NCBI RefSeq assembly: GCF_014898055.3
Contig: NW_023601322.1
Span: 74,180,740 to 74,244,739 of the forward strand
Direction of reading: 5' to 3'
Source of the DNA: Talpa occidentalis
Lineage: Eukaryota > Chordata > Mammalia > Eulipotyphla > Talpidae
DNA: 64,000 nucleotides
The position numbers and the translations under genes are program-made. The notes beneath the pieces were generated by a model that was not told where the DNA came from, searched no databases, and saw only the letters and a list, made by a program, of their open reading frames with translations. Positions 1-11,100 of this stretch are shown piece after piece (positions within the stretch are counted from its first letter, which is position 1; every line of letters starts with the position of its first letter).

Positions 1-3000
1 ACTCTGGATGTACATGTCTGGGGCAGCTTTCTGGGGGAATTTCTAATGCCTTTCCCTGAACAGCCAGACTCCTGTCCACTCTTGCTCTGGGACTCTTCCT
101 TACTGGCTCCCAGACTCAGAGCTTTACATCTTCCTGCCCCTTGAGGGCCATCTTGTGTTTCTCCTGTCAGGATCTTGTGCAGCAGGGTTCAGACTCTCTG
201 GTGAGGGAGCCTTTAGGGCCAAGGGAAAGTGAAAAAATGAGGGGGCGAGGGAAGAAGCATGCAGCATGGCAGCCTCACGCCTGGCATTCCTCCCGCCCAT
301 CTCTGCTTATCCTCAGCACCATCTGTCACTTCCGTTGTCACCCTTGTAATCTTGACACTTCTTCAAGAAGCAGGCTATCCAGGGAGTGCCTCTGCACTCC
401 CTGAGCAAGAGCTGGTGGGAAGGGATGTGGGAGGCAGCTGTCTCATCCAGGTGGGGCTCTTTCACAGAGTGGTAGCTCCCTGTCATGTAAAAATGGCCAG
501 TAACCTCCTTTCTGAACTGTTCCAAGGGAAGAATGAGAGCTGAGAAAGAGACATCTGTGCAGCTTCAGTGCCTGGTGGTGTTGAGAGTCAGAGGGGGCAC
601 ACCTGCAAAGCTGCATCTCTGCCCCCTTCAGCTGGGAGGAGGGTCTGCTCTGCCCTCCTCCCTCAAGGGCAGCTTGCCATGCTGCGGTGCTCACTTTAGT
701 CTGCCTGGGGTATTGATTGGAAAGGGTCAGAGCAAAGAGGCTGGAGAGAAGGCATTGATGATCCCAGGAAGCACATGATAAGTGACTGACCAAGGTAGGA
801 ATGGAGCACGTGGCAAGGACACTGGCCACAGTGCCAGTGAGATGGGAGAATGGATGGAGGTTGGTGATCTAGGGCATCACTTTTGCAAAAGCTTTGGATG
901 GGCACTGCGTGCTTGATGCCCCTTGTCTTGTTAATACGGCAACCTGTGGTTGAATGAGGACACTGGCTCTGGTTGTTGTTACATGTGAGCCCAAGACCCA
1001 ACCCTGGCACCTGAATACCCCTTGGGGTGATAGGGTAGAGTCCCCCGAGTTTGGAGCCCTAGGCTGGGTGAGGTGGAGGTGTGTATTTGGGGCAGTAACT
1101 TCCACCTCTGTCTCTGTGGCTTGGGTCCAGCCACCAGAAGCCAGGCCCAGGATGATGGAGCAGAGGGCCTGAGGGCTGGCTGACTTCTGTGTGTCCCCTG
1201 CAGCCTCCCAGCCTTCCAACTTCTGTGTTGCTAGTTCGAGTCTTGGGTTCCCCAGGTATAGCCCCCAAGGCAGAAATTTTGTCAGACAACCAGATATGGA
1301 GTTGTGCAGGCAGGTGGGAGATACTTCCACTTGGGGAAAGGATGCTTCCCACATTTAGTTGGTGTGGCCTTGTGATCGAGCTGGGGCTTTCTTTGCTGCG
1401 TCCTCAGGTCTCACGTGAAGACAGAGCAGGGAGCATATTGGCTGTACCTCAGTTGTCCTGGGAGCGTTTGGGGCAAATTAGATTTCTCCTCCTCAGAACT
1501 AGCAGCTTCATGGTGGTTCTTGGCCCTTATTCTGGGGGCCACATTAAAGGGACAGAATGAGGGAGGAAGGAAAAAAGACCCATTTCAAGTCATAAATACT
1601 GGCTACTCTCAAAGGACCACCTATGCTGGGCTACCTGGAGCCTAGGGTCCTTAAAAGGATGTGGACAAGGACCTGAGTCTACTCACCATACCTGGCGGTG
1701 GGACCTGGGTGTGAGCTGACACCCTGCCTGGTGCTGGTGTGAAGGGAGCAAACCGCAGAGGATGCGGTGGTGCTGTCCTAAGCCCGACTGCATCTCTGCT
1801 TCTTCCCAGCACTGGCATTCAGCCCGGGGCTGCAGGGAGCCAGGGGGCACCTTTGCTGCTCACATCTCCCTTTCCAAGGGTGGGAACTCATTCACTGTGC
1901 AATAAAGGCCGCCTCCTTGCAGTGACATTCAGTGGGGGCTGCCATTGAGCCCCTGAGCTAAGCGGGAAAATATGAACATCTGGTGGCGTGGACTAACTCC
2001 CTAGCCAGGCGCACAACAGAGCCCAAGAACACATCTGTGGACCCAGAGGTCAGTAACTGTGCTTGTGGCTCCTGGAAAACTGGTTTTGACAGAAGTGTGA
2101 GAGAAACCATCCCCAGTTACTAAACCACAGCCCTGGCTGTCTGCAGAAGAGGGAGGAAAGTGTCTCGAAGGCTGGTCCCCGCTGTGTCTTCTTTGTTGCC
2201 CCTGAGGAGAAAGATGTTTTGGTGGCCAGGTGGCCTCCTGACTCCAGACAGGTATATCCTGCCTCTGCTCTTCCCGCCTGGCCCAGGGAAGAGCGTTCCC
2301 ACCGTCACCCTCCCACACACATCTCTGGTTATTTCCCGTAACCTCTGACCTGGGTTAGAGGCTTGCTGTGGAATCTTGGGACCAGAGCCTAAGCCTTTCC
2401 TGGGAAAATTCCTAGGATTCTTCTTGGACTCAGGGACAGTTGCACTGTGACCATGGGTTCTGGCCAGAGGCTCTGCTCTGGCTATTTATGGCCCTTGGTG
2501 CGTAGAGGAGCTAGAGCTGGAGGGTAGGCTGGTTTGTGCCAGGAGCATGGGTGGGGAGCCTCCAGTGAGGCAATGATGCCAGTCCATTGCTCAATGACTT
2601 AATGGGGCCTCCCCCATGGCTGGCGTGCTCCTGGGGAGTGGGCTTCCTGTTTCCCTGGCAGGGTGCTCAGGTGAATGGGCGCTAGGTATGGGAAGTTGGG
2701 GGGAGAAAAGTGTCTGAAGCACCAAAGAGCTCTGTGGAAAGCCTGGGGGGAGGGCTGTTCTTTGTCCAAAATCCAGGAGGCAAATACCATTTCAGTGGGG
2801 TATTCTCTGGGCTTCCACGCCAACAACGACCTTGTTTGGGAGGGTTGATCTCTGGGCCTTTATTCACCCACAGCTTTCCTGGCTCAGTTGGTTCAGACAT
2901 TCAGCAGATTTCCAATTCTTTCTGGATAAAAGCCTGGTTTTGTGTGGGCAATCTGTGAGACACAGTTCTTCTCAAAACCTACTTCACTTCTTGGTAAAGG

Positions 3001-3924
3001 AGGCAGCTTCTCTTGCCTGTTGTTCAGGGCTGTTACAGTAGACCCCGGGCAGTATTTCCTGGTCAGGAAAAGGATGTCCTAGTTATCCACTGGACTGCAT
3101 AACAAAATGCCATTCTCCACTTTGTTCTGGACGGTTGGGCATGAGGAACACAGCGGGCCTGAGCAGCTATTATTTTGGTTGTTGTCTTTGATGTGCCAAA
3201 GAAATGATGACACAAGAAGCCCGGGGCCTGGCTCAGGAGCCAAAAGCTTGTTAGTGATTAGAGAGGGGATAATGGCCCTGTGGAGTTCCCTATTGTGTGT
3301 GTAGCCGCAGAGCTGCCAACTCTGTTCTGGAGCTTTAAGGACAGTTACAGCCCCCTGAGCCAGCACCCCAGGAGCTGGGTGTGGAGAAAGCACCAGAAGA
3401 AGCTTGGTTCACCTCTCACCAGGTCCGAGTTAAGTAGTCCAGCCCAGAGTCTCCTCCTGTAGAATAGTCTCCCGTGGGTCTTAATGTCCCGAGAAGGAAG
3501 TTGGGGTTCATTCCCCTTCCAGCTCACGCTCCTACCAGGTTTTAGGCAGTCAAGCCATGGGCCAGATTCAACCTCCAGACATGTAGTTTTGGGCCCTCCT
3601 GGTATTCTCAATTTGTATTGCTTGCCAACCTTTAAAAATTTGGAGGTTGAGGGAGGGTTTCACATTTAAAAATCTAGATTTCTGGATGCTCTTAAAAAAT
3701 TAAGAGATTTGGCAACACGAGACCTGCATTCCAACGTTGGCTGGAGTCGCAGAACCGCGGCCGTCATGGATCGCACACAGGCTCTGCAGCTCCCATCCAT
3801 TCCCACCTCTCCTTGGCGGACCCCACTCTTGGCCAAGTCAGCAGGTCTTTCATCCAGCAGGCAGCAGGGTGATGTGACTGGAAGTGTGGGTTTTGCAGTG
3901 GTATCATCTCCTTTCAAGTCCTGG

Positions 3925-4115
3925 CCTCAGTCCGAGCAATGTACTCTTGGGTAAGGAACTTATCTTGGTGCCTCAGTTGTCTCATCTGTACTGTGGAGAT
4001 ACGACAGCCTCCCTCTAAGGACTGATGTGTGGACTATGTGGGATGCCATTTTTAGGGTCGTATAGGCAGGCCTTTGGTAACTGTTGGCTGTTGTTATTAC
4101 TGTCCTGCTCCCTTC
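3925..4115 (+). repeat. MIR
   Basis: GTAAGGAACTTATCTTGGTG-CCTCAGTTGTCTCATCTGTA corresponds to the MIR core and 3' part. Confidence 0.7.
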
Positions 4116-4189
4116 TCCCCTTACATGCCTGCCTGGCATCACAGCCACTTGAGCTTAGACTAAATTAGACCTAGCCTGTGAGGTCATGG

Positions 4190-4450
4190 ATCAGGTGTCC
4201 TCATCTCTTCGTTGGCAGTCATCCCAGTACCTGGCACACAGCAGAGGTGCCCAGCCAGTGTGTGTGGAGTAACTGAATGAATGGGTTGGGAGCCCGGCGA
4301 GAGCAGCGAGGCAGTACAGCAGCGTGTTTTGGGGCAGGCTTGGCTGCTCTTAGGTCCTTGCTCTGACCTGATGAGTTCTCCAGCCTTTGTACATCTCAGT
4401 TGCTTATCTATAAAGTGGGGGTGACAATGGTGTCTGGCACACAGAGTAGG
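4190..4450. repeat. Two adjacent MIR-like fragments
   Basis: AGTACCTGGCACACAGCAGAGG is a MIR/L2 tail. 4320-4440 contains CATCTCAGTTGCTTATCTATAAAGTGGGGG, a MIR core. Confidence 0.6.
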
Positions 4451-7274
4451 TAGGAAAGGACTGTGTAGGAAACTGCACATGGTTGGTTTAGTTCACCCGG
4501 GATGGTCCCCAGTGAGTGGTGGAGTCGTCATTTGACACCTGTTTCTTCACTTGGCTGCCAACTCTGAGCCACTTGACTTCTTGCTTGTTTTTCCCTCTTC
4601 TTTATCGCTTTGCTTTCTCCCTGTAGGCTGCGTTCAGGGATTTTCACTTTCAAGTCTGTAGCAGTCAAGATGCTTTTAGTTGCAAAGTAATAAATAGTCT
4701 CACTCAACTAGCTTAAGCAGTACAGGGGATCAAGAACCCAGCAGAGCGAAGACGGTTTCTCTCCCTTGTCTATGATCTGTGCCATCCTGTGAGTGGACTT
4801 CAGCCTGAGGCTACCTGCCCTAGTGGTCACACAACGGTTCTGATCTGACCAACCCAGGGATCTCTCAGGGTGTGGATTCCCTCAGGGCTGTGAGCAGCAC
4901 CCTGGAGTTGGAGCTGTGGTATTAGCCACCAAACTGCAGGGCCAGCCACCAGGTAGCCTATGGCAAACCTGAAGTTTCTTGCTGAGTCTTGGTAGCTGAG
5001 ATGTGCAGTGATGCTTTGGAGACTGCTGGCACCCTCTGGACTGGGGCCCCAAGCAGATCAGCAGAGACTCTTGGGTTGGACAACTTGGATCACACATTGT
5101 TAATGCCAAGTTGGCATTAGTCACCTTCCATTAGAGTCGGCCCTCAGTGGAGTCAGGAGGTCTGATCAATCTGAGACCAAAGAACAACTCTCTATCCCTG
5201 TCAGCGCCAGCAGCCACTCTTCTTATGTGCATGCGTGTGCATGTGTGCTCTGGAGAAGGATGCTCCTGTGGTCTCTGGGGCTCCTGACAAGCCTGCATCA
5301 CCCCAGCTCTGTGGCCTCTGGAGTGTCCAAGTGCAGCCTAGGCAACAGATTGGGCACGGAGACCTCCCTGTCGTCTGCACACTTCCTCGGAGAGAGCTGA
5401 GCTGTGTGAGCGAAGGCAGGCAAGGCTGGCTGAGCCGGGGTAGGTGGGCTTATGTGCCACCCACGTGCCACCCATGGTCTCTGGGGCCTGAAACCACAGG
5501 GAACTGGGGGGAAAGTCACATAGAAAGTGGTCTGTGCAGTACTCTGCAGTGGAGAGTGTGTCCGTGTGTGCGTGCATGTGCGTGTTGTGTGTGTGGCCAT
5601 TTGTGGTTTCCAGACACAGCTGACGGGGTGGGTTTTGGCGGCAGACTACAGGATGCTGGATTGCATCCTGATTGTGTCACCCTTGGAAGAAGAGCATGAA
5701 TAAACACATAGCCTTCTCTGCAAGCACAGCACGCCTTAAATTTTGGAGATTTTCGTCTCGCCTGAAAAGAAAAAAGCTCTAGGCTGTTCTATCCTCCATT
5801 TGATCCTCAAGCTGCCAAGAGCAGGTGGAACAGAGACGAAATAATAAGGCTCTGTGTAAGGTGGGCAGATGCCCCTGGTGCTGCCGTGGATGAAGATGGT
5901 GTTCAGTGACTTATAAATGGTGGTGTTGTCTGCTGTGTGTTGGGACACGATGGTGGAGGAAGGGACGTGTGGATGTCCTGGCCTCCCCGAGCCTGCAGTC
6001 AACTTTGAGGATCTTATGGAGGAGTCGGAGAACAAGGGAGCATAAGAAAGGACATCTGATGGTGCCAGGAATGGGGTCCCTGCCAAGTGAGGGCTCTGGA
6101 TTGCAAGTACTTAGGGGCCAGGTCAGAGCAGGAGCCAGGGGAAAGGTAGAGTGAGCTCTGGACTGGGGCAGAGCCTGAGTTTAGAAAGTGACTTCAGCAG
6201 TCACCAGCTTGGTGCGAACAGGAGCCTGTGAGGAAGGCTTCACACCCTTAAGGCCTGGAATGCTAGGGGTTTGGACCTGACCCAGCACATCCTATGCTCC
6301 ATTTACTGTTCTTGATGAAGGCGCCACTGAGAGGAAGCTGCCCTGGGGCCCTCTTTGTTAGGTTATGTTTGCAGCCCTGGGGGAACCTGGCCTTGAGCAG
6401 GGAGGTTGTGACTTGGTCCCCTGGAGAGAGGGGGGAGGGAGAAAAGGTCAGCTATAAGAACAGAGGTTCCATTGAGAGAGGGTTGTTAGAGCGGGTCTGG
6501 GGGCAACCAAATCCCATTTTGTTTGAAGGGATATTACAGCTGCCCAGAGGGCGGCCTGGGGGCTGGGCTGCCTGCACACTCACTTGGGAGTGAGCCGGGC
6601 AAGGAGTGGGGAGGAAGTGGGCAATAAATAGAGGAGAAGAGAAGGTTGGGTTTGGTGCCAGAGGGCCCTGGTTGGGAGGAAAGAATGGTTAGAGGAATTC
6701 AGGCTGAGCAACAGGTCAAGGAGAGCTGGGAACGGAGGTGACCCCTCTGCAGAGGACTGGGGAGCCCGGGTTCTACTCTCTGGTCCTGAATCCCCTCCGC
6801 CCGGGAGCAGGATCCACATTTGTTTTAGGGCTGTCCTTATCAGTAGCTCTTGGGACTTCTTCAGTGGGCCTGTTTCCTCCCCACTCTGGAGCTGTGAGCA
6901 GAATGGGCAGGAGATTCAGACCCGCTGCCTTTTCCTGTCCTTGCTCTTTTAAGCTGGTGGTCAGAACAGAGGGTCTCAGCAGAGAAGAAGGCATGTTTCT
7001 GCCCGACATGGAGCTCTCTGTGGCCAAACCCAGGCTGGCTGAGCCTGGGAACCTTCCCTTGGAGAATAGATTTTTATCCCCTTCCCCAGGGAAGCTAAGA
7101 AACCATCCACACAAATTGGAGTCTGACCTTGACCTTCTGTGTCGGGTCCCCATGGTTTCTTTTTATAGTGCTATGGACCAACTCCAGTGGCCCCAAGCTC
7201 ACTCAGGGCCTGCTGCCACCTTTCAGCCAAGCTCTCTACATTCTCATCCGGAATCCTCTGCATCAACAGCCGGG

Positions 7275-7312
7275 GCTGGGGTGAGGGTGGGGGCTGGGGT
7301 GAGGGTGGGAGG
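7275..7312 (+). repeat. Short tandem duplication
   Basis: Two near-identical copies of GGGGCTGGGGTGAGGGTG in SEPTIN8 intron 1. Confidence 0.7.
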
Positions 7313-7983
7313 TGGCATGAGCCAGAGCCTGAGATCCATAGAGGGCCCTGCTAAGGCAGGAGGGAGAAGGCCTCAGGGTCGTGATGCCCTCAGAAGCCAG
7401 CCCTGAGACCCTGGTGCATCTGAGCCAGGCCCCTTTAGTAGAGCCCACATGTGCATTCCACCCTTGGGTAAGCAACGATCAAGGGGTGTACGGGTCCTAC
7501 GGCTCCCTAATGGGGCACGAGTGGGAGGGTTAGGCCAGACCTGCCTCCCCTTCAGTAGGAGGGTTGGGAGGTATGGAGGAGGCTGCAGGCACGGACACTC
7601 TTCATTCTTGGCCTCTTGAAATTATGTCTAGGAACCATCTGGGATCCCCTCCTGAGCAGGAAGTCAGGTGAGCCCTCAGGGGTAGGAGCCACAGGTCCTG
7701 GGGCCATCTGTGCCAGGAAAGAGGAGACCCCAGGTCCAGGCATCCCATGCAAGTCCTGACCAGAGCAGAACTGAAAGTGCCTTTCCTCAGGTGGTTTCAG
7801 GGGCCCTGAGGCCCAGTCGGCTCCCTCTGTAGAAATGGCCAGGAGCTGGAGACCTGGAGCACTCCAGTTGTGTTCTGAGATTTGCGGAGAATTCAGACAA
7901 CATTGACTCAGGTTTAACCTCCCTACAGCTTGGCCCCTCTGTGCTGTGGGGCTCACTGCCTCTCTCTGTTCCTCTCTTGGCAG

Positions 7984-8104
7984 AATGCAGAGCCAGAGCC
8001 CCGGAACCTCTCCCTGGGCGGCCATGTGGGCTTCGACAGTCTCCCTGACCAGCTCGTCAGTAAGTCGGTCACTCAGGGCTTCAGCTTCAACATCCTCTGT
8101 GTCG
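7984..8104 (+). CDS. SEPTIN8: SEPTIN8 exon 2
   Basis: Encodes [20 protein letters not shown] onward to FNILCVG. The acceptor is GGCAG just before AAT, and the donor is GTCG|GTGAGT, leaving phase 1. This is the basic/polar lead-in to the septin GTPase fold; the Gly codon is completed by exon 3. Confidence 0.95.
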
Positions 8105-11100
8105 GTGAGTGTCACATCCCTGGCAGGGGCAGCCTCAGAGGATGGGTTAGGGCCTTCTGGGAGATGACAGGAGACCTTCCCAGGCAGTGATGCTCCGGGA
8201 GGAGGGGTCAGGACAAAGCTTTGGGTGGTGTCTCTGCAGAATCAAGGACAGAATTGGAGCCAGGCCCCAACTCAGAGTTGCCAGTGAAGAGTAAACAGGA
8301 TTAGGCATGTGAAAGTGCTTTGTAAGCTGTTTATCACAGAGGGTTAGATTCACTTGTTTGTTTATTTAAAAAACATTTACTCCTGGTTCCTACCATGTGT
8401 CAAGAACACTGGTAAACAGAACTCTCCCTCCAGCACTGCATTGTGTAGTAAGAGCTCCAGCACACACCTGAACAAATACAGTCCCAGACAGGGAGGCTCT
8501 GGAAGATCCATACACCTCAGGACCTGGGGCCCCCAGAGGACCAGAGAGCTGTCAGCCTCTCCACAGGTGCCCCAGTTCTGGCATCTACAGGCTGTGGATA
8601 ATCCTCAGGAAACAGCCTACCCTTAGCCCCTGACCCCAACACACACAGTTGGGGCTGCCTAGGGCAGGCAGGCTGAGACACTGGGAGCTTCAGACTCTGG
8701 TCCTGGGAGAGCTGGTGTGCCCACAGGCTATGTATTAGGTGACTGGGCCCCACTGACACCAGCAGAGGCCAGCGGCCAGGGGTGTCTTCACTGATGCCTG
8801 GCTCTACCACTTCCCCACTTCCTAAGGCATCTTACACACCTCACCTAGCCACATGCTGTGTCCAAGTTGGTCTTCTGGTTCTTTCTTCCACATTCAGAAC
8901 CTCTGAGAAGGATGGTTCCTGGGAATAGGATAATGAGGGAGGGAGTGGGAGAGCTGGCCCTCCTTCCTATACAGAGTCAGAAAGTGCTGAACCCCGCCCA
9001 GCGAACAGCAGGGACAGCCCCAGTTCCAACTCTGACACCACCTCCCTCACACCCTGCTTCCCAGGGGAGACTGGCATTGGCAAGTCCACACTGATGAACA
9101 CACTCTTCAACACCACCTTCGAGACCGAGGAAGCCAGTCACCACGAGGAATGTGTGCGCCTGCGGCCCCAGACCTACAATCTCCAAGAGAGCAATGTGCA
9201 CCTCAAGCTGACCATTGTGGATGCTGTGGGCTTCGGGGATCAGATCAATAAGGATGAGAGGCAAGAGGCGGGAAGGGCGGCCCGTCTCATCCCACCCCCA
9301 CCTCTGCTGGCCTTGGTTCTAAAGCTGCCCAAGATTCCTTACTCCAGGCTGTCCCTATGCAGATGCTGAGCCATGGGAACCAGGGAGGGCCTCTCAGGAT
9401 ATATCTGATGTCCTGAAGACCCCTTGTGGGGTCAGGAGAAGGGGTCAGCCTGCACCCAGGCAGGGATCCCCCGGCAGAAGCTGTTTACTCCCAAGGAGAG
9501 GAGGCTGGTGGGCGCTCTGGCTTGGATCCGAGCCCCGCGAGGCTCCGCCCCCTGCCTCCTCGGTGACGGAGCTGTTTGTAGTTACAGGCCCATCGTCGAC
9601 TACATTGATGCACAGTTTGAGAATTATCTGCAGGAGGAGCTGAAGATCCGCCGCTCTCTCTTCGACTACCACGACACAAGGATCCACGTGTGCCTGTACT
9701 TCATCACACCCACAGGGCACTCCCTCAAGTCCCTGGATCTGGTGACCATGAAGAAACTGGACAGCAAGGTACGTGCCCCTTGCCCCTGCGTGTGCCGTGG
9801 GCCCTGTAGTCCTCTGCAGGGTGGATGCTGGAGGTGGCGGCGACTGGCCACTGTGGTCCTCAGGCACTGTGCTTGCTGGGGGCTGCAGACAACCCCCCTG
9901 ACTTGGTCCTCTCTGCATTTCCTCTTGCCTCTGTCCCTACTGCTCCAACAGCCTCCTGTTGCGCTGGGCACTTTCTCTACACCTCTGTACCTGGAGCCTG
10001 ACCCTGAGCCCCTTCCTTTAGGTTGAATCAATTCTTTTTTTTTTCTCATTTAAAAATTTTTATTGTATTCAAGTAATTCATTTACACAGTTATAACATTT
10101 ATAACAAAATGCTAGTTTTCTGCTTCTCTCTTAGTCCAATCTTAAAGACAAATACTTAGGTTGAATCAATTCTCATTTTCAGTTGTTGGCCCTTGGCCTT
10201 CTCTCCTTCCCTAGAGTCAACCTGCTACTCCATACCCCGTGACCCTCCCTGGAGCATTCCCCTTCCTGCCTCAGCCTCTCCTCTGCTCATTTCCTCTCTC
10301 TCAGTTCCTAATTCCTCTGCTTCCTTCATTTCTCTTGGCATCTTCCTGTGCCCGCTAGGTTGAGGAGCGGCGAGGCCCAAATCGGAGTGTGAATGAGGAG
10401 TGGCATGGGGACTATAGGAAGGGTGTGCAGCCCTCCAGTTCCCTGTGAGCTCCCACATAATGACCCTCCCATCTCAGGAGTTAATTTTCACTGTGTAAAG
10501 TGGACTAACCTTGGCCTAGGAGATGTTGAAGTCCTCCTGTGAATACTGTTGATGCATCATCAGCCCCGCTTGTGGAGGACCTATGCCCCCTGCAACCTTC
10601 AGTTAGGGCCAAGCTGGATAAGGCCTTTGGAGCCCTCTGAGTCGTGGCTGGGTGGGCCTAGGGGGATTAACTTTGGCACTGAATGGTGGTTTGGGAAGCC
10701 AGGGCTGTGAGCAGTGCTAAAGCTGATTGCTGCAGCCCATGAGTAGCCACAGCCAGCTGGGACTACCCAGGGGAGCAGCTCTGTCTCTCTGACTTCCTGC
10801 CCCTCTGCCCAGATAGGTGACCTGTCAGGGAGCTGTGTACAGTCAGGCAGCAACTTACCTGCTGCCCTCTCTCCCCTCATCCTGGCAGGTGAACATTATC
10901 CCCATCATTGCCAAGGCTGACACCATCTCCAAGAGTGAGCTTCACAAGTTCAAGATAAAGATCATGGGCGAGCTGGTCAGCAATGGGGTCCAGATCTACC
11001 AGTTTCCTACTGATGACGAGGCTGTTGCAGAGATTAACGCTGTCATGAATGTGAGCATTGGGCAAAGGCCTCTGGGCTCTGAGGCCAGAGGGCTTGGAGC

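Larger units (their letters stand above)
1..7983 (+). other. SEPTIN8: SEPTIN8 intron 1 (3' part), non-coding
   Basis: No exon is recognisable here on either strand. The first SEPTIN8 coding exon (short N-terminus, about ten residues in human from memory) must lie left of the window, so this is intron 1. It is GC-balanced and contains MIR-like pieces at about 3925-4115 and 4190-4450, a TG-rich stretch at 5560-5602, an 18-bp tandem duplication near 7275-7312, and unclassified old repeats. Open frames such as 5235-5699 and 6738-7406 have no recognisable protein similarity or splice logic. The intron ends in the tract CTCTCTTGGCAG just before 7984. Confidence 0.75.

Noticed and set aside
5555..5602. 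Z-DNA-like TG microsatellite
   Set aside because: The TG run is interrupted and short; no support for function.
5235..5699. 154-codon open frame
   Set aside because: Runs through a TG-rich stretch, with no similarity and no splice context.
6738..7406. 222-codon plus-strand open frame in SEPTIN8 intron 1
   Set aside because: GC-rich chance frame: Pro/Ser/Gly-rich, no recognisable domain, includes the tandem repeat, and lies inside an intron.
9424..10026. 200-codon frame around SEPTIN8 exon 4
   Set aside because: Only 9582-9768 is coding; the rest reads intron beyond real splice sites.
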